Source of the DNA: Candidatus Altimarinota bacterium
GTDB taxonomy: Bacteria; Patescibacteriota; Gracilibacteria; BD1-5; UBA2023
Length of the DNA: 64,000 nucleotides
Reading direction: 5' to 3'
NCBI GenBank assembly: GCA_024709505.1
Contig: JANJWP010000014.1
Coordinates: 62,001-126,000 of the forward strand
Shown here: piece by piece, positions 33,115 through 42,282 of the stretch
Layout of the letters: each line of letters begins with the position of its first letter
How positions within the stretch are numbered: the first letter of the stretch is position 1
Translations under genes and position numbers: made by a program
The notes under the pieces: generated by a model
The model's input: the letters and a program-made list of their open reading frames with translations, nothing else
What the model was told of the DNA's origin: nothing
Database searches by the model: none

Positions 33115-33972
33115 ATGCCCCTTTCTTTCCCGCCATTGGTGGCGGCGTTCGACATAACGTCCGCTTGTCCGCTCGATTGCCGGCATTGCTATCTCGAAAA
33201 ACGCTCCGATCAAGATTTGGCGGATGGCGAATGGCGTTTGAAAATCCAAAAAATCCGCAAAGAATTCCCGTTTCTCGTTCGAGCCCTATGGTTGGGGGGC
33301 GAACCGCTCCTCCGGAAGAATCTCCTTGCTGAACTCATGGGGTATTTTCCGTACAATTCGATTTTCACGAGCGGTTCGATACCATTTTCCGGATTGCCCG
33401 AAAACTGCGTCATCCAGGTTTCCATCGATGGAACCGAAAGCGTTCATGATTGGATACGCTGACCGGGAAGTTTTGCGAAAACCGTTTCAAATATTTCAGT
33501 TTATCCGGAAGGAAAGCTCACCATCGCGATGACGGTGAACAAATGGAATCGCGATAGTCTTGCCGAGGTTGCGGAGCGTTTTGCGAATTTTTCTCCAAAA
33601 ATTCTCGCGATGCACTTTATTTTCCACACCTCCAGAGGAGTTTCCGATCCAATGGGACTCTCTTTCGAAGAGAGGGCGGAGGTTGTCAAAACGATCTTGA
33701 AACTCCGTCAAAAATACGGAAATTTCATCATGTTGACTTCTAAGATGGGCAAAATCCTTGAAAACCAGACGGCACTGGTTCACGGATGTCCGTTCGTAAC
33801 GGGAACTGCCGTCAGTTTCGATTCCATGGGAAATCGCAAGAGCCCGTGTTGGTACGGAAAGTCTCTCTGTTCCCATTGTGGCTGCAGCATCGCGTTCGAG
33901 GCCTCTGCGGAAAATTTCTTCGATTTCCCATCCGTACGGCAGATGTGGAGGGTTTTTCGAAACTTTCCGTAG
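33115..33972 (+). CDS. Radical SAM protein, tandem paralogue copy 2 (one TGA=Gly)
   Basis: CPLDCRHCYLEKRSDQDL, WLGGEPLLRKNLL, VSIDGTESVHDWIR[G]PGSFAKTVSN, C-terminal CWYGKSLCSHCGC. Confidence 0.85.
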
Positions 33973-34164
33973 TTTCCTTATTGCGAATTGTCACGACTGA
34001 ACGAGAATGCTCCGGCAGGGTTTGCGAACGGAGCGTTTTCCGCTATACTCCGGTTTGTCCGCGCGGATTCTTCTTTCGCGAAAAATTCGCCATGACCGGA
34101 GCGTCGTGGCCGGTTTTTTGCGAAATGCCTTACGCGCGGCACTAATCCGTAACCGGCCATTTTC

Positions 34165-36348
34165 ATGATTCCCGGACTCTCCGATAAGAACGTCGTGGAC
34201 AAGCGTCCCGTCGTTAAATCCTACGTCGTCGGCGGAAAGAAGTTCACCTTCGAATCCGCCCGCCTCGCACTCCTTGCCAACGGTTCCGCCGTCGTTCGCG
34301 ACGAAGACGGAAATTATCTTCTGACGACCGTTGGACTCAAAGACGAAGCCAATCCTTCCGCGGCGTTTTTTCCGCTCACGGTGGAATTCCAAGAGAAATA
34401 CTATGCCGCCGGAAAAATCGGTGGAAACCGCTTCATGAAACGCGAAGGCCGTCCGAGCGAAACCGCCGTGCTCAACTCCCGTCTCATCGATCGTCCGATT
34501 CGCCCGATGTTCCCGAAGGGTTCTTTGAACGAGGTTCAAATCATTTCCACCATCCTTTCTTCTTCCGGCGTTTCCGATTATGGATTTCACGGAATTACCG
34601 GGGCTTCTTTGGCGCTCCAGCTTGCCGGAGTCGTCGAATTCGAAGGGCCCGTCTCGGGCGTGCGAATCGCGCTCACCGACGGGGGTTTCGTGTTCGATCC
34701 GACTTTCGACGTGCTCGAAAAATCCAAGCTCGACCTTACCGTCGCCGGTACCGCCGACGCCATCACCATGGTCGAATCCCAGGGGCAGGAAATCGACGAT
34801 TCCACCATGCTCGCGGCATTCGAATTCGCTCACGCCCTCATTAAGGAACTCTGCGCGGCCCAGGTAGATTTCGTAAAGGAATATCAAAAATCCCACGCGC
34901 TTCCGGAATTCCGCTTCACCGTCCGCGAAACGGATCGCGAACTTGAAACGTTCGTTATGGAAACGGTCACCGACGAGCTTGTCGCCCCGCTTTTCGGTAC
35001 CGGAAAATCCGAATTTCATGACCGTCTCCATGATCTTGAAGACGCGGTAATCGAAAAATTCGATCTTGCGGCATATGCCGAAAAGGTTTCCGAAGATCCG
35101 ACCTTACCAGGCGTTAACGCCGTCGAAACGGAACTTCGTGAACACGTCTACGGCGCCGTGAAGAAGAAGATGCGCGCCAAGGTCCTCTCGACCCGCGTCC
35201 GTCTGGACGGTCGAGCCCCTGGTGATGTTCGTCAGGTTCGCGCATCTGCGGGCATTCTTCCGAAAGTTCACGGCTCCGTGCTTTTCGAACGCGGCATCAC
35301 CCAGGCGCTTTCGATCACGACCTTGGGCGGCCCGGGCGACATCCAAATCGTTGATGACATGTTCGAGGAAGATACCAAGCGCTATATCCACCACTATAAT
35401 TTCCCCCCGTTTTCGGTGGGGGAGGTCAAGCCGCTTCGCGGCGTTGGCCGCCGTGAGGTCGGCCATGGCCGGCTTGCCGAAAAAGCCCTTGAACCAGTTC
35501 TTCCGCCGCTCGAATCCTTTCCGTACTTTATCCGCGTGGTTTCCGAAATCACCACCTGTAACGGCTCGTCTTCGATGGCTTCCGTCTGCGGTTCTTCGCT
35601 CTCCCTTATGGACGCTGGCGTACCGATCCGCGCGATGGTCGCGGGCGTCGCGATGGGCATGGTCTACGACGACGATACCGGAAAGTACGAAATCCTTTCC
35701 GACATCCAAGCGCAGGAAGACTTTCTTGGAGACCTCGACTTCAAGGTCGCGGGAACCGAACGTGGCATCACCGCGCTTCAGATGGACTGCAAGATCGCGG
35801 GACTTTCGCTCGATGTCGTGAAGCGCGTTCTCGAACAATCGAGGGGCGCTCTCGGATATATCCGCACCGAAATGTCCAAGGAACTCGCCCTTCCGCGCAA
35901 GGAACTCTCGCCGAACGCCCCATCTATCCTCTCGCTCACCATTCCGGTAGAACGCATCCGCGAACTTATCGGCAAGGGCGGGGAAATGATTCAGAAAATC
36001 TGCCGGGATTTTTCGGTCGAAGTTGACGTGAAGGACGACGGATTCGTATCGATTACCGCGAAAACCCAGGAAAACGGTCAAAACGCCCTCGCGTTCGTCA
36101 AGGAACTCCTTCGTGAAATCGAACCGGGTGAGCTGCTCGAAGGCAAGGTCGTCAAAATTCTCGAAGGCGTTGGCGCCATCGTCGAACTTGGCAAGCAATC
36201 GGGCATGATCCATATTTCCAAAATCGCCAAGGAGCGGGTGGAAAATATCGAAAAATACGTCAACGTCGGCGACGTGGTAAAAGTCAAAGTCCTTACCGTT
36301 GACAAGGAAAAAGGCCGAATCGGCCTCGAGCGCATCGTTGCGGAATAG
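34165..36348 (+). CDS. pnp: Polynucleotide phosphorylase
   Basis: 727 aa; FMKREGRPSETAVLNSRLIDRPIRPMFPKG, C-terminal KH (IRELIGKGGEMIQKIC) and S1 (GELLEGKVVKILEGVGAIVEL) domains. Confidence 0.97.
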   Translation: MIPGLSDKNVVDKRPVVKSYVVGGKKFTFESARLALLANGSAVVRDEDGNYLLTTVGLKDEANPSAAFFPLTVEFQEKYYAAGKIGGNRFMKREGRPSETAVLNSRLIDRPIRPMFPKGSLNEVQIISTILSSSGVSDYGFHGITGASLALQLAGVVEFEGPVSGVRIALTDGGFVFDPTFDVLEKSKLDLTVAGTADAITMVESQGQEIDDSTMLAAFEFAHALIKELCAAQVDFVKEYQKSHALPEFRFTVRETDRELETFVMETVTDELVAPLFGTGKSEFHDRLHDLEDAVIEKFDLAAYAEKVSEDPTLPGVNAVETELREHVYGAVKKKMRAKVLSTRVRLDGRAPGDVRQVRASAGILPKVHGSVLFERGITQALSITTLGGPGDIQIVDDMFEEDTKRYIHHYNFPPFSVGEVKPLRGVGRREVGHGRLAEKALEPVLPPLESFPYFIRVVSEITTCNGSSSMASVCGSSLSLMDAGVPIRAMVAGVAMGMVYDDDTGKYEILSDIQAQEDFLGDLDFKVAGTERGITALQMDCKIAGLSLDVVKRVLEQSRGALGYIRTEMSKELALPRKELSPNAPSILSLTIPVERIRELIGKGGEMIQKICRDFSVEVDVKDDGFVSITAKTQENGQNALAFVKELLREIEPGELLEGKVVKILEGVGAIVELGKQSGMIHISKIAKERVENIEKYVNVGDVVKVKVLTVDKEKGRIGLERIVAE

Positions 36349-36394
36349 GGACTTCGAACATCGTTTCGAGAGTGTCCGCGCCGATTTTCGAAGC

Positions 36395-36423
36395 CAAGAA
36401 AAAGGGCAACCCGTAGGTTGCCC
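36395..36423 (-). terminator. Intrinsic terminator on the minus strand
   Basis: Minus strand reads gggcaacctacgggttgccctttttctt; T-run only on the minus side. Confidence 0.75.
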
Positions 36424-36720
36424 GGCCATGCGTTCTTTTGGCAGTACGTTGCGAAGTCGCCCGAAGGCCGACCAACCATCCTTTCGGAGGCTCCAAGGGG
36501 AAGAACGCCTTCCTTGGTCGAACGAGACGGAGCCGGAGCCCCATCACCTCCTTTCAGCGGAAATCGGTGGAAGCGGCAGGGGAGCATCCGCCGGGAATGG
36601 AAACGTGCGATTCTCCGCCGCCTCCAAACTTGAGCGACGCGTTCGCGTCGCTTCGTGCACCGTGTTTCATCTTCATGACGACTCCTTCCAGAAAGGTTTT
36701 GATCGTTTGCGCGGAATCCT
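36424..36720 (-). ncRNA. Candidate non-coding RNA or small-ORF transcript of unknown family
   Basis: Lies between pnp and the methyltransferase, no convincing ORF in either code; minus strand has hairpins (ccaaggaaggcgttcttccccttgg; agcgacgcgaacgcgtcgct), the SD-like string gaaaggaggtgat, and ends at a terminator. Confidence 0.35.
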
Positions 36721-36834
36721 ACACCGTGGGGCCCCGCATGAAAAAGTTGTGTTTGACGTCGTTTGCGAAGATACTCTCCTCGTCCTAGTCCGGAAAAGAT
36801 TCCGTACTGAATCCTTATAATCCCCTGAAATTAA

Positions 36835-38376
36835 ATGTCAAGAACCTTTCCGACATTCGCCTTCGCCCTTGGGCGCGAGTTTAAGCTTTCTGTTGCGGAA
36901 ATCGCTTCCGTATGCGGTTTTTGATCCATCGTTTCAGTTTCTCCCGAGCTGGCGCTCGTCCGGCTCGAGAGCCGTGAAAAAGCCCTTGAGACATTCGCGA
37001 AACTCGGCGGTTCAATCCGGCTGTTCGAAATCCGTTCGGAATGCGCTTCGACCGAATTCGCGACCAAGTCTTCCGAATATCTCCGAACGGCCATGTCCAA
37101 AGAAGGGAAGCACTCCTTCGCGTTGGCCTCCGTTTGAACGCAGTTGCCGCTCATCGAACTTTCGCTTCGCGTGAAGAAGTTTCTTAAAAACGACTTTTCC
37201 GTCCGCGCCTGCAATACTTCCGATAAAACCATCAATGCTGCCGCTTTCAAGAAGGGAAAGCTTTCCAAAACCCTTTTGGAAACCGCATATCTCGAAGTAG
37301 AGCGAAAAGGGTATTTCGCCATCACTCTCGCCTGCCAGGACGTTGACGCCTTCGCGGCCCGCGACATGAACAAAGGCCGCGACATGGAGGTGGGAATGCT
37401 TCCTCCGAAGCTTGCCCGAATGATGGTCAATCTCGTGTCTGGTCGCGGAAACGCGGAATCTTCCGACAACGCCAAGCATTCTTTCGTGCCGAAACGGATA
37501 TATGATCCGTTCTGCGGACTTTGAACCGTTCTGATCGAAGCGCTCGACCTTGGATACCGCGACCTTCTTGGAACCGACATTTCCGAGAAAATGGCCGAAT
37601 CGACGGCGAAATCCCTCGAACCCCTCTGCGAAGACGTCGGCGCCGATTTTCGAACCTACGTTCTCGATGCGAAAAAGATCGCGTCCCAACCCGAATTCGT
37701 TCGTGGCGCCGCCATCGTTACCGAAGGGTATTTAGGGGAAATCCAATCCGCTAAGACCGTTACCGCCGCATCCGTCGCGGACCAAAAAAAAGCCCTCTAT
37801 CCGATGTACGAAGGCTTTTTCCAAGGACTTCGCCAACTTGACCACAAAGGTACCGTCGTCATGTGCGTGCCGTTTTGGGAAGTGGATGGAAAATACGTGT
37901 TTTTCGAGGAATTCTTTGAAATTCTTAAAAAATACGGATTTTATTCCGACAGCCTCCTTCCGAAGGAATTTTCGGTTCAGGCAACGAAATTCGGATCGCT
38001 TCTCTACAAGCGTCCGGGGCAGACCGTCGGCCGCGAAATCGTGCGCGTCGTCCCGGGGCGGGTCATCAAGAAAGATCGCAATCCCGAAGGACGTGGACTC
38101 TACGAAGACCGGGGGTACGGAAAATCCGAACGTCCGGATTCCTTCGAACGGAGTGTCCGTCCGGAAAGGAACGAAAAACCCGAGGGCGCCAAACCGAAAG
38201 GAAATCCCCATGCCAAACCTCCGGGATTCGTAAAGCCCGGATTCTCCGGCGGACGCAATTCCAACGAGTTCGGTTGACGCGGGGGTTTCGGCGGACGTTC
38301 GAATTTCGGCGGCGGACGGAGCGGCGGAGGGGGTGGAGCTTCCCGCACGGGCCGTTCGGCCGGAAGGGGAAGATAG
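36835..38376 (+). CDS. Trm11-like tRNA guanine-N2 methyltransferase with C-terminal RGG/Gly-Arg tail (four TGA=Gly)
   Basis: KRIYDPFCGL[G]TVLIEALDLGYRDLLGTDISEKMAEST; tail NSNEFG[G]RGGFGGRSNFGGGRSGGGGGASRTGRSAGRGR*. Confidence 0.8.
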
Positions 38377-38386
38377 GCCCAAATGG

Positions 38387-38417
38387 AAAACCGCCCGCGT
38401 GAAGCGGGCGGTTTTTT
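38387..38417. terminator. Bidirectional intrinsic terminator
   Basis: aaaaccgcccgcgtgaagcgggcggtttttt between convergent genes. Confidence 0.9.
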
Positions 38418-38422
38418 GTCCG

Positions 38423-38644
38423 TCAGAGCGAAATGCGAATGGTGCCGGTGAGTTTCCCCACCGTTTCCATGCGCTTTCCGTTCACGTTGACGTAATAACG
38501 GTTGACGCCGTCTTCCAGTTCCGCCTCGCCGGAAGAATCCGTATGGCCTTCGCGGTCATGTTGGCGGAAATTTCCGGTAGTTTGGGCGAAAACGTGGGCG
38601 CCCTCGACGGGCTTTCCGTTACGGGTAACGATGACGGTTGCCAT
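38423..38644 (-). CDS. Small carboxypeptidase-regulatory-like/beta-sandwich protein
   Basis: MATVIVTRNGKPVEGAHVFAQTTGNFRQHDREGHTDSSGEAELEDGVNRYYVNVNGKRMETVGKLTGTIRISL*; SD aaaggaggtg upstream. Confidence 0.7.
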   Translation of the reverse strand: MATVIVTRNGKPVEGAHVFAQTTGNFRQHDREGHTDSSGEAELEDGVNRYYVNVNGKRMETVGKLTGTIRISL

Positions 38645-38807
38645 GAAGCACCTCCTTTCAAAATGGATTCGATGGCCGTGTGCCACGATACCATTTTCCG
38701 GTTTTTCGGGCAAGGAGAAAAACCCCGTCTCCCCAATCCTCCGACCCCTTTTTGACAGCCCTTGCAAAATATGATGCAATATCGTGGCATTTTTCTTTCC
38801 CCTTACG

Positions 38808-39101
38808 ATGGATACGCGGCAGGAAATTATTCAAAAATCCTACGAGCTTCTCGTCATGATGGAACGCGTGACCGGATACGAACCCGGAGAAGCGTTTTAT
38901 CGGTCGGTCGTTGAGGCATTGAGGAACGTGCCGGAAGAAGATTTGCCCGAAACGTTCGTAAAAATCGCCGATATCGTGACGAATTCCGTTGATCGAATGG
39001 CTGAAGAAATCAGTCAAATACGCAAACTGGCCCTCTCCGAAGAGGAAATTGAAAGCCGGACGAAAGAGATCGAAGAAGTTTCCACGCTCCTTAATTTTTA
39101 A
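38808..39101 (+). CDS. Small hypothetical helical protein
   Basis: MDTRQEIIQKSYELLVMMERVTGYEPGEAFYRSVVEALRNVPEEDLPETFVKIADIV...; TTGACA upstream at about 38754. Confidence 0.65.
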   Translation: MDTRQEIIQKSYELLVMMERVTGYEPGEAFYRSVVEALRNVPEEDLPETFVKIADIVTNSVDRMAEEISQIRKLALSEEEIESRTKEIEEVSTLLNF

Positions 39102-39111
39102 TTTTTCGAAT

Positions 39112-39528
39112 ATGTCAGGATTTGAAACCGCTCGCGCCGAAGCCATGAAAACGTGCGGAACCGACATCCAGGGTGACGGATATGTCCTCGATACCAAGTC
39201 GGCTTTCGACAGCGCGAAAAGGAATATCGAAAAGAAAATGGGATACATAGATAAGAAACTCGGGGGAGTCGATAAGGAATTCGGAAAAATTTCCGAAGCC
39301 CTCGCGAAGAACGGGCATGCCGCTTGCGGTCAAGTTGCCGAAGCCCTGAGCTGAGCCTGGAAAGGAGAAATCAATCTTGCCGCGCCAAAAGTCCAGCCTT
39401 CTCAAACGGCACAAGCGAAACCCTCTCCCGAATCTCCTCAGACTGCCAAGGTGGATTTGGGAAACATCACCGCTTATGCGGCCGGAACGTCGCGCACCGA
39501 TAGGATGATGAAAGAAATGGGCATTTAA
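39112..39528 (+). CDS. Hypothetical protein (one TGA=Gly)
   Basis: MSGFETARAEAMKTCGTDIQGDGYVLDTKSAFDSAKRNIEKKMGYIDKKLGG...VAEALS[G]AWKGEINLAAPKVQ...MMKEMGI*. Confidence 0.65.
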
Positions 39529-39540
39529 AACGGCTTTCCG

Positions 39541-40077
39541 ATGTCTTCCAATTCGTTCGAAACCGAAAAATTTTCCGACGAACTGATTGCCGATTTCATT
39601 GAAACCGGCAATTTTCGTGGGCTGAAAGGCGTTGCGGGCGCCATCGAATACCTGACGAAAAAGGATCTTTCCGCACTTCGGAACCAATCTGAACGAAGCG
39701 CTCTCTCAAAAGACGTCCGCCGCGTTTCTCGGGCCGAGTCGTCGATTATCGACGGATTTTCGTTTTTCGTTCTTTCGTGAGGGGTGAACATTGTTTTGAC
39801 CGAACATGAAAAAAAACACAACATCCGCCCATTCATTCCGGACATAGCGATGCTCTTTCGTCTTCGAAATCGTAGAAATCCCGAAGAACTTCACAAACTC
39901 ACCATCCTCGAATCGAAAGGCGATACTCGAGAGTATTCCCTTCGAATTGATTTTTGAACGGGAAAGGACGGGAAGGCGTTCATCAAGAACATCCGCATCG
40001 AGAGGATATTCGAAGAGGAAATCCAGCGTTCTCCCGAAGACGCTTCAAGGTACGAATCGCCTGAAACGTTCGCGTAA
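39541..40077 (+). CDS. Hypothetical protein (two TGA=Gly)
   Basis: MSSNSFETEKFSDELIADFIETGNFRGLKGVAGAIEYLTKKD...FFVLS[G]GVNIVLTEHEKKH...LRIDF[G]TGKDGKAFIKNIRIERIFEEE...*. Confidence 0.65.
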
Positions 40078-40219
40078 TGGATTTTAGCGGGGAAAATTGC
40101 TTCTAAACGGAATTTCTCCACCCAATTTTCACATTCGCGTATTGACATCGTAAGGAAGTATGGGAAAATCTCCGGCAAGAAGTTCCGGAAGCCGCGCCCT
40201 ATTTCCTTTCTTTTGTCCC

Positions 40220-40678
40220 ATGGCAACGCAACACCACGGCGTTCCGGGCAACCAGCTCTCCCTCGAACTTGAGGCGACCGCCCGGAGATATCGCAACGCC
40301 CCTTCGCTCCGAGATCGTGACTCCGTTCCGGATTATTCCCGCCCCGTTCGGCATGAAGCGCCGAAACGCAACGTATTCCATCCCGAAGGAAGCTTTATCG
40401 GCGACGATCGCTTCGCCCTCAAGGTTTCCCATCTTGGACAAGCCTATCTTATCCAAGGGGGGTACCACGTTCGCATCGAGCGTTCGTTTTCCGACGGTAC
40501 CATATACGCGGTCATCGTGGATCGGGTTTCAGTGGATCGGATATACTTGTACCGAAACGGCGCGTATACCTTCGTTCCGGTTTTGAAACACGTGGCAGAC
40601 CGTCTTTCCCACCTTGCCGCCGAAATCCTGAAGAATCCCGAACATAATCGAACGCTCGCGGCCCGTCGTTCGGCGTAA
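40220..40678 (+). CDS. Hypothetical protein
   Basis: MATQHHGVPGNQLSLELEATARRYRNAP...; intact ORF ending TAA. Confidence 0.6.
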   Translation: MATQHHGVPGNQLSLELEATARRYRNAPSLRDRDSVPDYSRPVRHEAPKRNVFHPEGSFIGDDRFALKVSHLGQAYLIQGGYHVRIERSFSDGTIYAVIVDRVSVDRIYLYRNGAYTFVPVLKHVADRLSHLAAEILKNPEHNRTLAARRSA

Positions 40679-40818
40679 CTATTTGTTCGCGACCCATCGC
40701 GATTCTGATTTTCCGCTCCCCACGCCGCTTGATTAATTCGGATTTTCCGTATCATGTCCAGGCCTTCCGTAAAAAGGAGGCCTTTTCCTTTCGTGGAAAA
40801 GTCCGCGCGGGCAATTTT

Positions 40819-40893
40819 GCCCCTGTAGTTCAGTGGATAGAACAAGGCACTCCTAAGGCTTAGACACAAGTTCGATTCTTGTCGGGGGCACCA
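40819..40893 (+). tRNA. tRNA-Arg(CCT), CCA encoded
   Basis: gcccctgtagttcagtggatagaacaaggcactcctaaggcttagacacaagttcgattcttgtcgggggcacca; acceptor GCCCCTG/CGGGGGC, T-loop TTCGATT. Confidence 0.85.
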
Positions 40894-40938
40894 GTTCAAA
40901 ACCCCCTCTCCCGCGCGGCTTAGTCCTTCAACTTTCGC

Positions 40939-42258
40939 ATGGACCCTACGTCCCTCATCATTTTCCTCTCCCTCATTACCCTTTCGGCTTTCTTTTCCGG
41001 AACCGAAATCGCGCTCATGTCCCTCTCGGAACATACCGTTCAGGGGTACGTGAAAGAAAAACGCGCGGGATCCCGCTCGCTTTGAAGGATTAAGAAAAAA
41101 AACGACCGGTTGCTCATTACCATCCTCATCGGGAACAATCTCGCCAACGTCGCCGCCTCCGCGCTCGCGACGGTCGCGTCGATCAAGATTGCCGAATCGT
41201 TTTCCCTTCCGGGAGAATACGGAATCGGTATCGCCACCGGTGCGGTGACGATGATATTGCTCCTTTTCGGGGAAATCACTCCGAAATCCATCGCTTCGAA
41301 GTATGCGGGCCCCATTTCGCTCGCGGTCGCCCCGTTTTATGAGATACTCATGACGGCGCTCACGCCGATTACCGTCGCCATAGAATGGTTCGTCATCGGA
41401 ATCCGCCGTGCTTTCGGAACCCCTGATCGCGCCCCTTCGATGACTTCCGAGGAACTTGAAGCGTTCATCGATATTTCCCACGAACAAGGGGCCGTCGAAA
41501 CCCACGAACATAAAAAAATCAAGGGCGTTCTCGATCTCTCCGAAACCGAAGCGTCTTCGGTTATGACGCCCCGGGTTAAGGTTGACTTCATTTCCAAGGA
41601 ATCGACCATCGACGAGGCCATCGACATTTTTCTTGCCCTTTCGCACACCCGTCTTCCCGTTTACGGCGAAGACAGTGACGACGTTGACCACGTCGTTACC
41701 CTTCGGGAAGTTCTTTCTTGGCAAAAACAGGGAATCGGCGCGACGAAGCTCGCCGATTTGGACTTGGAAAAAATCATCAAAGTTCCTTTGACCAAGCCGC
41801 TCGATCAGATATTCGAAACCTTTCAGAAGTCCCGCAAGCACATCGCGCTCGTCATGGATGAATACGGCGGCGTTGCCGGAATCGTCACTCTCGAAGACAT
41901 CGTCGAAGAAGTGTTTTGAGACATTAAGGACGAAAAAGACCGCGAAGAGGTTTTCATCCGTCGCCGCGGCGACGGATCGCTTCACGTCAAGGGTGAAGTT
42001 GGACTCGAAGACGCCCTCGAACATTTCGGGAACGTCGATCTCTTCCAATACGGCCTTGGATCATACGAAGGGGAAACCGTATCCTACGTGATTATCGCGC
42101 TTCTCGAGGCCTTTCCGGACAATGGCGAAACGATTTTCGTCGGAACGATTGACGACGGCTTCGAATTCACGGTCGAAAAGGTGGTTGACAACACGATCGA
42201 GGACGTCCGGATCATGCGAAAAAAGAAAGAAGAACCCAAAAAACCGAAAAAACGCTAA
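40939..42258 (+). CDS. CNNM/CorC-HlyC family transporter-like protein (two TGA=Gly)
   Basis: DUF21-type TM domain, CBS domains, DEYGGVAGIVTLEDIVEEVF[G]DIKDEKD, CorC_HlyC tail. Confidence 0.92.
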
Positions 42259-42282
42259 AACCACTTTTCTTACCCATTCCGC

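Noticed and set aside
33985-34144. Short ORFs between radical SAM copy 2 and pnp as RiPP precursor
   Set aside because: The only plausible plus-strand peptide (MTGASWPVFCEMPYARH) overlaps a terminator-like hairpin and has no leader/core pattern; evidence is insufficient.
36540-36570. Possible 16S rRNA 3' end on the plus strand (ccatcacctcctttc)
   Set aside because: Only the anti-SD-like octamer-plus matches; no 16S helix 44/45 sequence or rRNA upstream. Treated instead as an SD-like element on the minus strand.
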